A program made the translations under genes and the position numbers. Below the pieces are notes generated by a model that was not told the origin of the DNA, did no database searches, and saw only the letters and a program-made list of their open reading frames with translations. A DNA stretch of 64,000 bases from DYRB01 sp963709645 (GTDB lineage: Bacteria > Pseudomonadota > Gammaproteobacteria > Chromatiales > Chromatiaceae), in assembly GCA_963709645.1 (NCBI GenBank), contig CAVPXP010000003.1, positions 124,001-188,000 of the forward strand, given 5' to 3'. Shown in pieces: positions 17,485 through 27,153 of this stretch; the stretch's first letter is position 1; each line of letters starts with the position of its first letter.

Positions 17485-18234
17485 TCAACGACATCCGCGT
17501 AGCCATTGTTCCAAGGAAGCGATAGCCGCGTGGCGCGTCAAGTCAACCTGTAAGGGGGTAACGGACACGAAGCCCTCGCGCAGAGCGTGAAAATCGGTCC
17601 CGGGACCCGCATCCTGCTCCGGACCGGCTGGACCAACCCAATAGATGGTCCGCCCCCGTGGGTCGAGACCAGCCGTGACAGGTTCTGCCTTGTGCCGATG
17701 CCCGAGGCGGGTTGCCGCAAGCCCGCGGACGGACTCATAGGGCAGGTCTGGGACGTTCACGTTCAAAATGATGTTTGGCTCCAGGGGCTCTTTCTTGAGC
17801 CGGGCGACCAGGTCGGTCGCAACCCGGGCGGCGGTCTCCAGGTGCCTGGGCTCGTGGGAACCCACGGAGACCGCAATGGCCGGCAGGCCAAGGAACCGGC
17901 CCTCGGTCGCCGCCGCGACGGTCCCGGAGTAGATTACGTCGTCGCCCAAGTTGGGTCCGTGGTTGATCCCGGCGACCACGATGTCCGGCTCCTCGGCCAG
18001 CAAGCCGGTGATGGCCAGGTGGACGCAATCTGTGGGCGTCCCTTCGACCCGGTAGAAGTCCTCGGCCAGTCGATGGGCGCGGATCGGGACATCGAGGGTG
18101 AGCGAATTGCTTGCACCGCTGCGATCGCGGTCCGGCGCCACGACGATGACCCGCCCCAGGTCCCGCAGGACATCGACCAATGCCCGCAATCCAGGAGACT
18201 GATAGCCGTCATCGTTGCTAACCAGAATCTTCAT
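17485..18234 (-). CDS. surE: SurE, 5'(3')-nucleotidase
   Basis: Stationary-phase survival nucleotidase acting on nucleoside monophosphates with a divalent metal. It has 249 residues from the ATG at 18234 (MKILVSNDDGYQSPGL). Asp8-Asp9, the SGASNSLTL loop and INHGPNLGDDVIYSGTVAAATEG are the metal- and phosphate-binding motifs of the family. It is the first gene of the rpoS block and is divergent from the Smr gene, with 222 bp between starts. Confidence 0.96.
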   Translation of the reverse strand: MKILVSNDDGYQSPGLRALVDVLRDLGRVIVVAPDRDRSGASNSLTLDVPIRAHRLAEDFYRVEGTPTDCVHLAITGLLAEEPDIVVAGINHGPNLGDDVIYSGTVAAATEGRFLGLPAIAVSVGSHEPRHLETAARVATDLVARLKKEPLEPNIILNVNVPDLPYESVRGLAATRLGHRHKAEPVTAGLDPRGRTIYWVGPAGPEQDAGPGTDFHALREGFVSVTPLQVDLTRHAAIASLEQWLRGCR

Positions 18235-18456
18235 CGGCAAAATCTGTCGGTTGGGGGAAACGACCAGGAGCGGCATGGGAGACGCACGGGGGTCCCCAGG
18301 CACCGAGCCCTTTGGCCGGACGAGGCCCGGAGCCCAAAGCCGGGCAACAGAGCAGCATCATACTGTCAAAAGGGACGCCCCCGACACCCTGGGGAGCGAA
18401 TCCAGGGCACACTGATATACTCCTGCAGTCAGCCTTGCACCGGGGCCCGGGGGTTT

Positions 18457-19014
18457 ATGACCAAGAAAATTCCGCAGGGCGAACGCGAGCTATTCCGGAC
18501 GGCGGTGGCGGACATCGAACCACTGGAGCATGATCGGGCCGAACCCTATCGCCGCCGTCCGCCGCCGGTGCCGATCCCCCAGCCAGAGGACCTAGCAGAC
18601 CCCGACAGACCTGCGGGTCTATCCGAGGCTGAGGTCGAGACCCACGAGTTCCTGCTATTCGCCCGTCCCGGCGTCCAGAACCGCGTGATCCACGACCTGC
18701 AACGCGGGTACCTCGATGTGGAGATCGAACTCGACCTGCACGGCCTCACTGTTGACGTCGCCCGCCGGGTTCTGACCGAGTTCCTCGACCATTGCGCACG
18801 GGTTCGGGCGCGCTGCGCCCGCATCATTCACGGCAAGGGGTTCGGCTCCGCGGCACGGCAGCCCATCCTTAAGTGCAAGGTCAACTACTGGCTGCGCCTG
18901 AGCGAAGACGTCCTCGCCTTCTGCTCGGCCACCCGCCGCGACGGCGGGACCGGTGCCGTCTATGTCCTGCTTCGCAACCCAGACAAGCGGGAGCGCAGCG
19001 GGCGGCGGCGCTGA
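18457..19014 (+). CDS. Smr-domain protein (YdaL/SmrA-like)
   Basis: Stand-alone Smr protein of 185 residues starting MTKKIPQGERELFRTAV. The C-terminal half has the Smr signatures LDLHGLTVDVARR and IIHGKGFGSAARQPILK, the fold found at the C-terminus of MutS2, where it acts as a nuclease. The N-terminal 60 residues are charged and Pro-rich, as in the proteobacterial SmrA/SmrB group. Divergent from surE. Whether it acts on DNA or on ribosome-bound mRNA cannot be told here. Confidence 0.88.
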   Translation: MTKKIPQGERELFRTAVADIEPLEHDRAEPYRRRPPPVPIPQPEDLADPDRPAGLSEAEVETHEFLLFARPGVQNRVIHDLQRGYLDVEIELDLHGLTVDVARRVLTEFLDHCARVRARCARIIHGKGFGSAARQPILKCKVNYWLRLSEDVLAFCSATRRDGGTGAVYVLLRNPDKRERSGRRR

Positions 19015-19247
19015 TCTCGCATCGACAGGATTGAGAGTAAAGACCAACGACGGGCCACAAATCCGGCCGCGCTGCGGTGCCACATGCTCGCCCTCCCGAT
19101 CAGGGCACCACCCACAGCGATTCAGGACTCGATGTCAGTAACCAAGGGACGGCGCAGACCAACGACCAACAGGCTGTCGGCGGCGGAGAGAAGAGTTGGA
19201 AACGTCTGGTGCAACGCGGTTGGTTCGCGCCGACTCGGAGGGAGAGA

Positions 19248-19323
19248 TGGTGCCCAGGGGCGGAATCGAACCACCGACACGGGGATTTTCAGTCCCCTGC
19301 TCTACCAACTGAGCTACCTGGGC
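19248..19323 (-). tRNA. tRNA-Phe (GAA)
   Basis: A 76-nt cloverleaf with acceptor GCCCAGG, D-loop TAGCTCAGTTGGTAGAGC, anticodon loop CTGAAAA (GAA), T-loop GGTTCGATTCC and an encoded CCA end at 19250-19248. All stems pair. Confidence 0.98.
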
Positions 19324-19463
19324 AAGACCTGTATGACACGCCGGCACTACACCTTCCCTAGCGGCATGTCCGAGGCTCGTTTACGCCACCCGCGGCTCAG
19401 TTTCAGCCCACGAGGTTTTGCAACCGGCGAAGCCGTGCATTTAACCGCCGAGCTGCCCGGTCG

Positions 19464-19736
19464 TCAAGCCTTGGGCGGGACATAATCGGGTGGCAGGTCG
19501 GCTCCCTCGCCAAAAAAATACTGCTCCATCTGCTCCTCTAAAAAGGTACGGGACTTGGGCTCCATGGGATTCAGCCGGTTCTCGTTGATCAGCATGGTCT
19601 GATGGCGCAGCCAATCCGCCCACGCCTGCTTTGAGACATGCTCGTAGACACGCTTGCCAAGCTCGCCCGGGTAGGGTGGTCGGGCAAGACCCTCAGCCTC
19701 ACAGTGAAGCTTTGTGCAGTGGACCATTCTCGTCAT
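19464..19736 (-). CDS. yggX: YggX, Fe(II)-trafficking protein
   Basis: Small cytoplasmic protein (90 aa) that protects iron-sulfur clusters from oxidation. It starts MTRMVHCTKLHCEAEGL with the conserved Cys and continues with PPYPGELGKRVYEHVSKQAW and MLINENRLNP, all family signatures. Its start overlaps the mutY stop by 4 bp, a pairing also found in enterobacteria, where YggX helps MutY keep its cluster. Confidence 0.96.
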   Translation of the reverse strand: MTRMVHCTKLHCEAEGLARPPYPGELGKRVYEHVSKQAWADWLRHQTMLINENRLNPMEPKSRTFLEEQMEQYFFGEGADLPPDYVPPKA

Positions 19737-20833
19737 GGCGAGTCTCCGTTCAGGGGTTTCGGTTCAGGAGGTTGGTTGCCGAGCTCGCCGAGTAGCCTGG
19801 CTATCGGAGCAGCGAGCCCCAGCGAACCTGGGCGGCGGGCGTCATACCAGAGATAGCGCTCGTCATCCGCAACGGTCATTGGGGCCGAGTCGAGATCGAG
19901 CCGTAGGGGTTGAACGTCCAGCTCGAAGTGGCTAAAGGAGTGGCGGCGCGGTGTCAGCTTTTCAATCCGAGCCGGGATCGCGCCCAGTCGGCTGCGGCAC
20001 CACTCCGCAGGATCACTGCCCGGCTGACACTCAGGCAGGCTCCATAGGCCACCCCAGATCCCGACCGGCGGGCGGCGCTCCAGCAACACCTCACCCGCGG
20101 GATTCCGCAGGATGAGCATCCAGACCTGTCGCCGTGGCACTGCGATACGGGGCTTGGGAGCAGGGAAAGCGCCCGCATCACCTCGGGCCAGCGCGGCACA
20201 CTGGCCGGCCAGGGGACAGCGTGCGCACGCTGGGGCTGAGCGTGTGCAAAGCGTCGCGCCCAGGTCCATCATGGCTTGATTGTAGGCCCCGACCCGGTCG
20301 CGAGGGGTGAAGGACTCCGCGAGGTCCCATAGCTTTGCGAGCACCTGGGCGCGACCCGGCCAACCGGGTATCGCGAAGCAGCGCGCCAGAACGCGCTTGA
20401 CGTTGCCGTCCAGAATCGCGTGACGCTGGCCCTGGGCCAGGGACAAGATGGCCGCGGCGGTCGAGCGCCCGATCCCGGGCAGTGCCTGCAGTTGCGCCAA
20501 GTCGGTGGGCAGTTCGCCCCTATGCTCGGAGAGGACGATGCCGGCCGCGCGACGCAAGTTGCGCGCCCGGGCATAGTAGCCGAGCCCAGACCACAGGTGC
20601 AGGACCAAGTCCAGCGGGGCGGTCGCCAGCGCGGCGACCGTCGGCAGGCGCTCCACGAAACGCTCAAAGTAGGGGATGACCACAGCCACCTGCGTCTGCT
20701 GGAGCATGATCTCCGAGACCCAGACCCGGTACGGACTGGGCTCACGCTGCCAGGGCAAGTCCTTGCGTCCGTGCCGGTCGTACCAGGCCAGAACGAGCTC
20801 GGCGAAGGGTGCCGGGGACAATCGCACTGCCAT
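19733..20833 (-). CDS. mutY: MutY, A/G-specific adenine glycosylase
   Basis: Base-excision repair enzyme that removes adenine opposite 8-oxoguanine. It has 366 residues. The N-terminal part has LPWQREPSPYRVWVSEIMLQ and the helix-hairpin-helix LPGIGRSTAAAIL with the catalytic Asp in ILDGNVKRVLAR. The [4Fe-4S] ligands follow in CTRSAPACARCPLAGQC. The C-terminal NUDIX-like domain that recognises 8-oxoG is present. Cotranscribed with yggX. Confidence 0.97.
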   Translation of the reverse strand: MAVRLSPAPFAELVLAWYDRHGRKDLPWQREPSPYRVWVSEIMLQQTQVAVVIPYFERFVERLPTVAALATAPLDLVLHLWSGLGYYARARNLRRAAGIVLSEHRGELPTDLAQLQALPGIGRSTAAAILSLAQGQRHAILDGNVKRVLARCFAIPGWPGRAQVLAKLWDLAESFTPRDRVGAYNQAMMDLGATLCTRSAPACARCPLAGQCAALARGDAGAFPAPKPRIAVPRRQVWMLILRNPAGEVLLERRPPVGIWGGLWSLPECQPGSDPAEWCRSRLGAIPARIEKLTPRRHSFSHFELDVQPLRLDLDSAPMTVADDERYLWYDARRPGSLGLAAPIARLLGELGNQPPEPKPLNGDSP

Positions 20834-20836
20834 GAC

Positions 20837-22792
20837 CTAGCGCCCTAACAGGCCGCGCAGCATGCCGCCAAGCCCCTTGACCCCAGTGCGGCCCTCAAGC
20901 CCCTCCATGAGGCCCTCACCCTGCGCATCGAGCCTGCGCCCGGCGGCCTCCCGCAGGGCAGAAGCGACATCGACCCGCCAGACCGGCGCTGCTAGGGTCC
21001 CGCTCACGAGGACGGGGATCGGAACCCCCTCCAATTCCTTGAGCCCGCGCCCCTGGGGCGGCTTGACGAGCAACGGAATCAGACGACCGGCAAGGCGCCC
21101 GTCGGCAAGGTCCAGGGTGCCGCCGCCCGTGGCCTGAAACCAGGGACTGTGGGCCACCAGATCATCACTGCGAAGGACCCCGTCTGCCACTGCTACAGTG
21201 GCGGTGAGATCGTCAAAGAGGGTCCGAGGGACCCCGCCCAGGGCCAGCTTGTCGGCGGGTTGGCCATCGACGGACAACCTGGCGCCCCCGATTAGGGCCC
21301 CGAGATCAACCCCGACCAGAGCCCCGTCACTTAGGCGCAGGACGAGCCTGCCCTTCAGGCTGCGAATCAGGGCGGCACGGTCCAACCCGACAGCGACCAG
21401 GGTGACGCCGAGGTCGCCGCGCCCGGCGAGGCCGCGGGCCCCCGCCAGATCGGCCAAGAGGGAACCCATCTGGAATCCAGAAGCCGCCGTCTCCAGGTTG
21501 ATGTTGGACTCGATGCCGCGCAGTTCCAGGCGCAGAGTCCCGGCGAGACTGCCCCCGTAAAAATCCTCAACCCGGTGATCAAGTTGCAGATTGCCACCCT
21601 TGGCTGTCGCCTTGATCTCCACGGCGCGCAGGTCCAGGCCAGCAATTCTCAGCCGGGGGATGCTCAGACGCCCATCGACGTCAAGGCCTAAGGGCAAGGC
21701 GTTGGAGAACGCGGGTGCCCTAACCTTGGGCAGGGGCGCGGCGGCGCCCGCGCCAGCTAGCCGCGGCTGACCAGACAATTCCTCGGGACTGGCTGGGACC
21801 GGGCCGGGGGCGATCTCGGCTGGGGTGGCGCGACTCCCTTTCGATGACTGACAAGCATCCAGATCCAGCTCGCTCATCGCCAGATCGAAGCGGATCGCCG
21901 CGTCAGTCTGCACCCGCAGGCTACCGGTCAGTGCAACAGGCCCCGCGAAGTCCTCCGTTGCGGGCAGAGCTGTGACCTCCGCGCGGATGTCCGACACAAC
22001 GAGTGCCCTACCCTCCCCTAGGTCGACTCCGGCGGCTGCCGAGATCCTGGCATCGGGACCCGCCCCTGCCAGTCCAAGGCCGGCCACGAGTTTCAGCTCG
22101 AAGGAGTCGCCGGACGCGCGACGGCTCAAAGCCAAGTAGAGGCCGCGCAGCGCCAGGCTCTGTCCGCGCCCACGATCCTCCCAGGTCAGGATCGCGTCCC
22201 TAATCTCCAAATTTTCAATGGGATGCCGTTTCAAAGCGGGCTGGTCAACCGCGCCCGCATCGGCTGCGCCGACCGAAAGGCGAAAGGGTGAGGCATCGTC
22301 GTGTTCGGGTGGCACCCCTGGCGGGATCGCTCCAGGACTCGCGTCCGTGAGCCATGGTCCGGGGAGATCGCCCCAGGGCTTAGGGGTCACCGCCCAGTTC
22401 CCGAGCCCATCCGGGCCTCGGACCAAGGCGATGCGCACACCGCTCAGATTTACCCTGGTCGGTTCGATACGACCGCGAAGCAGCGCCCAGGGCCGCACCC
22501 CGACCTCGGCCCGCGCGATCCCGATAAGGGGGGCATCCCCAATGCCTGGGGCCCCGGCAAGGCTCACACCCTTGATGACCAGGCTAGGCCGCGGAAGGAC
22601 GACAAGGCCTATGTCCCCGGCTATGGTGAGATCGTACCCGGTCTCGGCCTTGACCCGCCTGGCCAGGGTTTCCGCCAAGGCGCGCTGATCTGGGGCGACC
22701 TTGAAAATAAGGGTGGCCACCAAGACCAAACCCAGGCCCAGGGCAACGATAGGCAGTGGTCTCAGAGATCTGGACAAGGGGGGTCTCAACAC
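20837..22792 (-). CDS. AsmA-family envelope protein
   Basis: Large periplasmic protein (651 aa) anchored by one N-terminal helix (LPIVALGLGLVLVATLIF). It has the AsmA N-terminal domain (VKAETGYDLTIAGDIGLVVLPRPSLVIKGVSLA) and a C-terminal repeat-rich region with DLGALIGGARLSVDG and LDLADGRLAGRLIPLLV. AsmA-like proteins bridge the envelope and affect lipid transport and outer-membrane assembly. It is separated from mutY by 3 bp. Close to E. coli AsmA in length; exact role unknown. Confidence 0.9.
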   Translation of the reverse strand: MLRPPLSRSLRPLPIVALGLGLVLVATLIFKVAPDQRALAETLARRVKAETGYDLTIAGDIGLVVLPRPSLVIKGVSLAGAPGIGDAPLIGIARAEVGVRPWALLRGRIEPTRVNLSGVRIALVRGPDGLGNWAVTPKPWGDLPGPWLTDASPGAIPPGVPPEHDDASPFRLSVGAADAGAVDQPALKRHPIENLEIRDAILTWEDRGRGQSLALRGLYLALSRRASGDSFELKLVAGLGLAGAGPDARISAAAGVDLGEGRALVVSDIRAEVTALPATEDFAGPVALTGSLRVQTDAAIRFDLAMSELDLDACQSSKGSRATPAEIAPGPVPASPEELSGQPRLAGAGAAAPLPKVRAPAFSNALPLGLDVDGRLSIPRLRIAGLDLRAVEIKATAKGGNLQLDHRVEDFYGGSLAGTLRLELRGIESNINLETAASGFQMGSLLADLAGARGLAGRGDLGVTLVAVGLDRAALIRSLKGRLVLRLSDGALVGVDLGALIGGARLSVDGQPADKLALGGVPRTLFDDLTATVAVADGVLRSDDLVAHSPWFQATGGGTLDLADGRLAGRLIPLLVKPPQGRGLKELEGVPIPVLVSGTLAAPVWRVDVASALREAAGRRLDAQGEGLMEGLEGRTGVKGLGGMLRGLLGR

Positions 22793-22837
22793 AGTGATCG
22801 AGGTCTAGCGGCATCGACTGGAGGATACAGGTCCAGG

Positions 22838-23146
22838 TCAGTCCGCCCGGCGTTGCCCACAGCGCCAGCACTGATGGAATCCCGCCTCCACCAGCTCCCC
22901 GCAGGCCGGGCAGTGCCAAGGCGGACCCGGTACATCGCCGGCAAGGAAGTCGGCCAGAAGGATCCTTGCCCGGGGCAAGTCACCGTCGTCCACCAGGCAG
23001 ACGGTGGGACAGATGTCCAACGGGAGGCCGCCGGCAGCGCCCGTGAGGTAGTCGCCGAGAACATTGGCCGGGATACGATGCTCCGCGAGCAGGTCGAGCA
23101 GAAACTGGGCCTCGATGCGATCCCGGGCTTGGTAAAGGCGATGCAC
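22838..23146 (-). CDS. DUF2007-family protein with C-terminal zinc ribbon
   Basis: Protein of 102 residues. The N-terminal two-thirds (MHRLYQARDRIEAQFLLDLL, then the glycine-rich AGGLPLDICPTVCLVDDGD) match DUF2007, a ferredoxin-like putative signal-transducing domain. The C-terminus is a treble-Cys ribbon, CPACGELVEAGFHQCWRCG, likely to bind zinc. No function is established. It stands alone between asmA and tRNA-Gly. Confidence 0.85.
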   Translation of the reverse strand: MHRLYQARDRIEAQFLLDLLAEHRIPANVLGDYLTGAAGGLPLDICPTVCLVDDGDLPRARILLADFLAGDVPGPPWHCPACGELVEAGFHQCWRCGQRRAD

Positions 23147-23195
23147 GAGGTTACGGGACGGGGCCGGCCGGACCTGGGCGGGAGGGAGGGGTGGA

Positions 23196-23269
23196 TGGAG
23201 CGGGTGATGGGAATCGAACCCACGTTAGCAGCTTGGGAAGCTGCAGTTCTACCATTGAACTACACCCGC
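23196..23269 (-). tRNA. tRNA-Gly (CCC)
   Basis: A 74-nt cloverleaf with acceptor GCGGGTG, D-arm TAGTTCAATGGTAGAAC, anticodon stem GCAGC/GCTGC with loop TTCCCAA (CCC), T-loop GGTTCGATTCC and an encoded CCA at 23198-23196. It reads GGG codons. Confidence 0.97.
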
Positions 23270-23351
23270 AGAGGGCGGCATCTTACCCATGGGGACGGGC
23301 CTGGCGCAAGCGCCCGCCAGCAACACGCCGGCAGAGGCTACAGGACCCGCC

Positions 23352-25172
23352 TCAGGAATCCCCTGCATACATTCGCTCGACCTGTCCGGCATAGCGGCGC
23401 AAGACCTCCCCCCGCTTTACCTTCAACGTGGGGGTCAAGAGGCCATTGTCCACCGACCAAGCCTCCAGCGTCAGGGTGACCCGGCGGATCTTGGCATAAC
23501 CCGGAAAATCCCGTAGGGCTTCGCGGATCCGCCGCAGCATCTCCTTATGCAGCCGCGGTTCGTCGAGGCTCCGCTCGCGCTCCGGATCCAGGCCATACTC
23601 CAGGGCTAAACCGGGCCAGAGGTCCGGCGACAGGACGACCAGGGCACTGAGGTGGGAGCGCCCCTCACCCACCACCAGGACCTGCTCGAACAGGGGATCC
23701 AGCGCAATGGCCATCTCCATGTCCGCCGGCGCGACCTTCTCTCCATTGGACAGCACAAGGATGTCCTTGATGCGCCCCGTGATGTAGATGTGACCATCGC
23801 TGATGCGCGCCTGGTCCCCGCTGTGCAGCCAACCATCTGCGTCGATCATTAGCGCCGTCGCAGCGTGATTGTTCCAGTAACCAAGCATGACGCTCGGGCC
23901 CCGGATCAGGAGTTCATCGTGCGGCCCGATGCGTGCCTCCAGCCCCCGCAACAGCAACCCCACGCTGTCCGGATCGTTGTCGTCAAGGCGGTTCACACTC
24001 ACCACCGGGCTGGTCTCGGTCAAGCCATAGCCTTGCAGCAACGGCAGCCCCAACCCGATGAAAAGGTGCGCGACTTCCCGTGGCAACGGCGCCCCGCCGC
24101 TGACAGTGATACGCATGCGGCCGCCGAGCTTTTCGAGGACCGGAGCGGCAACCTTTCTGCGTAGGAATGGCCAAAGCACCAGCAGCGGGTGCCAACCGCG
24201 GCGACCTTGCTCACGCTCGAAGTTCACCCAGCCGGTCCGTACAGCAAGCCAAAACAGCCAACGGACCGGCGCCGGGCGACCCGTCACCTGGTCGAGCAGC
24301 CGTCGGTAAATGCGCTCAAAGACCCGCGGCACCGCGAACAGCCCGGTCGGGCGAATCTGCTGAAGGTCCTCGGCGAGCTGGGGAATCGATCGGGCGAAGG
24401 CGACGGCGGCCCCGGCCAGCATGGGCAGGTAGTAGCCCGCTGTTCGCTCGAGGGTATGGGACAGCGGCAGGAAGGACAGAAACAGGTCCTCCCGGTAGCA
24501 ATCGACCATCGTCAAGCTGGCATGTGCGTTGCTGAGCAAGTTGAGGTGGCTCAACATCACCCCCTTGGCACGCCCCGTGGTCCCCGACGTATAGACGATG
24601 GTGGCGAGCGCATGGGGGGCACCGTCACGCTGCTTCAGCTCGGGGCCCCCCTGTGGCACCCAATCGGCCGCAAGGACGATACGGTGGTCGGCGCGTATCA
24701 ATCGCTCGGCCTCTTTGCCAGCCTCGACGACAATCACGCGAGTCGGGTACCGAGACTCTCCCAGGGCCTCGCTAATGCGTCCCCAGCGGGGGACATCCTG
24801 TACGAGCAGAACCTTGATCCCCGCGTCGTTGATGATATAGGCGGCGTTATCCGGGCGGTCGTCGGTATAGAAGGGCACGGTTACCAGACCGAGGGAAAGG
24901 GCGGCCTGGTCGAAGATCACCCACTCGGGGCAGTTGCGCAGCAGGATACCGACCCGGTCGCCGGGTCCAACCGGCTCCTCCGCCAGGGCCGCGCGCCAGC
25001 GCGCCACCAGACTGCCCATCTCGGCCCAGGTCCGCTCCTGCCAGGCACTGACAGCACGGTCAAAATACCGATAGGCCACCCGGTCCGGGGAGCGGCGCAC
25101 CCGATGGTAGAAGAGCCCATCGAGGGTCCGGGCACGTTCGATGGGAATCAGGTCCTCGGACCACTGCGTCAA
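23352..25172 (-). CDS. long-chain acyl-CoA synthetase (AMP-forming)
   Basis: ATP-dependent fatty acid activation to acyl-CoA. It has 606 residues with the adenylate-forming motifs YTSGTTGRAKGVMLSHLNLL, GYGLTETSPVVS and GDQARISDGHIYITGRIKD, plus the A10-like region LSNGEKVAPADME. Length and motif spacing match the FadD15/FAA1 branch of long-chain synthetases rather than short-chain acetyl-CoA synthetases. It stands alone, divergent from thiS. No rpfB-like linkage to the DSF locus, which is 19 kb away. Confidence 0.9.
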   Translation of the reverse strand: MTQWSEDLIPIERARTLDGLFYHRVRRSPDRVAYRYFDRAVSAWQERTWAEMGSLVARWRAALAEEPVGPGDRVGILLRNCPEWVIFDQAALSLGLVTVPFYTDDRPDNAAYIINDAGIKVLLVQDVPRWGRISEALGESRYPTRVIVVEAGKEAERLIRADHRIVLAADWVPQGGPELKQRDGAPHALATIVYTSGTTGRAKGVMLSHLNLLSNAHASLTMVDCYREDLFLSFLPLSHTLERTAGYYLPMLAGAAVAFARSIPQLAEDLQQIRPTGLFAVPRVFERIYRRLLDQVTGRPAPVRWLFWLAVRTGWVNFEREQGRRGWHPLLVLWPFLRRKVAAPVLEKLGGRMRITVSGGAPLPREVAHLFIGLGLPLLQGYGLTETSPVVSVNRLDDNDPDSVGLLLRGLEARIGPHDELLIRGPSVMLGYWNNHAATALMIDADGWLHSGDQARISDGHIYITGRIKDILVLSNGEKVAPADMEMAIALDPLFEQVLVVGEGRSHLSALVVLSPDLWPGLALEYGLDPERERSLDEPRLHKEMLRRIREALRDFPGYAKIRRVTLTLEAWSVDNGLLTPTLKVKRGEVLRRYAGQVERMYAGDS

Positions 25173-25269
25173 TGTGTTGCCCCCTATTCGTTCTGATACC
25201 GCACCGGTAGGCGCGGGAGTTTAGTGTAGAATCGCCCGCCCACCAAGACGGCCAACAAGCACCAGCGCC

Positions 25270-25470
25270 ATGCAGATTCAGGTCAACGGCAGCCCCACAG
25301 AGGTCGCAGAGCCCTGCACCCTGAGCGCTCTGATCGAAACGCTAGGGCTGACTGGTCGCCGGCTGGCCGTTGAGGTCAACGAAGAGCTGGTCCCGCGCAG
25401 CCTGTTCGCAGAACATGGCCTGACTCCTGGGGATCGCGTGGAGATCATCCATGCCGTGGGCGGCGGATAA
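25270..25470 (+). CDS. thiS: ThiS, sulfur carrier for thiamine synthesis
   Basis: Ubiquitin-like carrier (66 aa) whose C-terminal Gly-Gly is adenylated and thiocarboxylated to give sulfur to the thiazole ring. It starts MQIQVNGSPTEV and ends EIIHAVGGG, with the required diglycine. First gene of thiS-thiG-trmB-fetA-fetB. A TAGAAT -10-like box lies at 25227-25232. No TPP riboswitch was recognised in the short leader. Confidence 0.95.
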   Translation: MQIQVNGSPTEVAEPCTLSALIETLGLTGRRLAVEVNEELVPRSLFAEHGLTPGDRVEIIHAVGGG

Positions 25471-25565
25471 GGCCCCTGCTGCCCGTCCCCGGGCACCCCG
25501 GGACCTGTCCTCGTCAAATGGTTTATCCTGTCCTTCTCGCCGATCAAACCCGAGGCCAGTGAGCC

Positions 25566-26363
25566 ATGACCGCAGACCACCCCAACCAAGACCGCCTCAT
25601 CGTCGCGGGCCAGGAGTACAGCTCCCGCCTTCTGGTCGGTACCGGCAAATACAAGGACATGGAGCAGACCCGGCTGGCCATCGAGGCGAGCGGGGCCGAG
25701 ATCGTCACCATTGCCGTGCGTCGCACAAACATCGGTCAGACCCCCAACGAGCCGAACATCCTGGATCTGCTGCCGCCGGAGCGCTACACCATCCTGCCCA
25801 ACACCGCCGGCTGCTACGACGCTGCCGCAGCGGTGCGCACCTGCCGGCTCGCCCGCGAGCTCCTCGACGGCCACAACCTGTGCAAGCTGGAGGTACTCGG
25901 GGACGAGAAGACACTGTTCCCGGACGTCGTCGCCACCCTTCAGGCGGCGGAGGAACTGGTCAAGGACGGCTTCGACGTCATGGTTTACACGAACGATGAC
26001 CCCGTCGTCGCCAAGCGTCTGGAAGAGCTGGGATGCGTGGCGGTGATGCCGCTGGCCGCACCCATTGGCTCGGGCCTTGGCATCCGCAACCGGCTCAACA
26101 TCCGCACCATCGTCGAGAACGCCAAGGTCCCGATCCTGGTGGATGCGGGTGTTGGAACCGCCTCCGACGCCGCCGTTGCGATGGAACTGGGCTGCGACGG
26201 TGTCCTGATGAATACCGCGATCGCCGCCGCCCGGGACCCCATCCTCATGGCCGGCGCCATGCGCAAGGCCATCGAGGCCGGGCGCGAGGCCTACCGCGCC
26301 GGACGCATGCCAGCGAAGCGGTTCGCCTCCGCCTCCTCGCCCCTGGATGGGCTGTTTTTCTAG
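25566..26363 (+). CDS. thiG: ThiG, thiazole synthase
   Basis: TIM-barrel enzyme that forms the thiamine thiazole phosphate from DXP, dehydroglycine and ThiS thiocarboxylate. It has 265 residues with LLVGTGKYKD, NTAGCYDAAAAVRTCRLARE, the Schiff-base lysine in NLCKLEVLGD, the phosphate site LAAPIGSGLGI and DAGVGTASDAAVAMELGCDG. 95 bp after thiS, same strand. Intact. Confidence 0.97.
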   Translation: MTADHPNQDRLIVAGQEYSSRLLVGTGKYKDMEQTRLAIEASGAEIVTIAVRRTNIGQTPNEPNILDLLPPERYTILPNTAGCYDAAAAVRTCRLARELLDGHNLCKLEVLGDEKTLFPDVVATLQAAEELVKDGFDVMVYTNDDPVVAKRLEELGCVAVMPLAAPIGSGLGIRNRLNIRTIVENAKVPILVDAGVGTASDAAVAMELGCDGVLMNTAIAAARDPILMAGAMRKAIEAGREAYRAGRMPAKRFASASSPLDGLFF

Positions 26364-26458
26364 CCGCCTTGACCGCCGCGGCTAGAGGCCAGCCGGACAC
26401 GACGGCGGAGCCCGGGCCCACCCACTCGGGTGACGCGGAGGGCGAGGCCCAAGCCGTT

Positions 26459-27153
26459 GTGGCTGAACCCTCAAACCGCCGTCCCATCCGCAGTTTCGTC
26501 CTGCGCGAGGGGCGCCTGACCCCGGCCCAGGCCCGAGCCTTCGAGGGGCTTTGGCCGCGATTCGGTTTGGACTGGCACCCCGGGTCGCCGCTGGAGCCGG
26601 AGCACTTGTTCAGCACACCCGGGCCTGTCTATCTCGAGATCGGCTTCGGCAACGGCGAGACCCTCGCCCAGATGGCGACGAACACACCCCGAGCGCAGAT
26701 ACCTCGGCGTGGAGGTCCACCGCCCCGGGGTGGGTCACCTTCTCCTTGAGCTCGAACGCCGCGGCCTGACCAATGTCCGCGTCCTGCGCCAAGACGCCGT
26801 GGAGTTGCTGAGCCATGCGCCTGGCCGAGGCAAGCCTCGCCGGGGTCTACCTCTTCTTTCCCGACCCTTGGCCCAAACAGCGCCACCACAAGCGGCGCAT
26901 CCTGTCCCCGGAGGTCGTGGCTTTACTGGCGCGGGTCATCCGTCCCGGCGGGACCTTCCACGCCGCCACCGACTGGAGCCCCTACGCCGAGCAGATGCTC
27001 CGGGTCCTCACCCTGGCCCGTGACGCCTTCACCAACACCGAAGCCAGTGGCGGCTACTGCGTCCGCCCGGAGGACCGCCCCCTGACCAAATTCGAGCGCC
27101 GCGGTCGTGCCCTGGGCCACAAGGTCCATGACCTGATCTTCCGCCGCCGCTGA
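26459..27153 (+). CDS. trmB: TrmB, tRNA (guanine-N7)-methyltransferase (two frameshifts)
   Basis: Makes m7G46 in tRNA with SAM. The likely start is the GTG at 26459, giving MAEPSNRRPIRSFVLREGRLT. The SAM site PVYLEIGFGNGETLAQMA is in the first frame. An extra C in the CCCC run near 26686-26689 breaks it; removing one restores ERRYLGVEVHRPGVGHLL. A second shift near 26811-26820 leads to the last frame with AGVYLFFPDPWPKQRHHKRR and LARVIRPGGTFHAATDW, the TrmB signature. Both breaks are probably sequence errors. The stop overlaps the fetA start (TGATG). Confidence 0.9.

Noticed and set aside
17587..18456. Long plus-strand open frame covering surE in antisense and running into the Smr gene.
   Set aside because: The first 290 codons are the complement of surE and the divergent promoter region. 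The Smr protein begins at the ATG at 18457, where family similarity starts.
25173..25269. TPP riboswitch upstream of thiS.
   Set aside because: The leader is under 100 bp and lacks the conserved CUGAGA and the later pyrimidine-sensor sequences.
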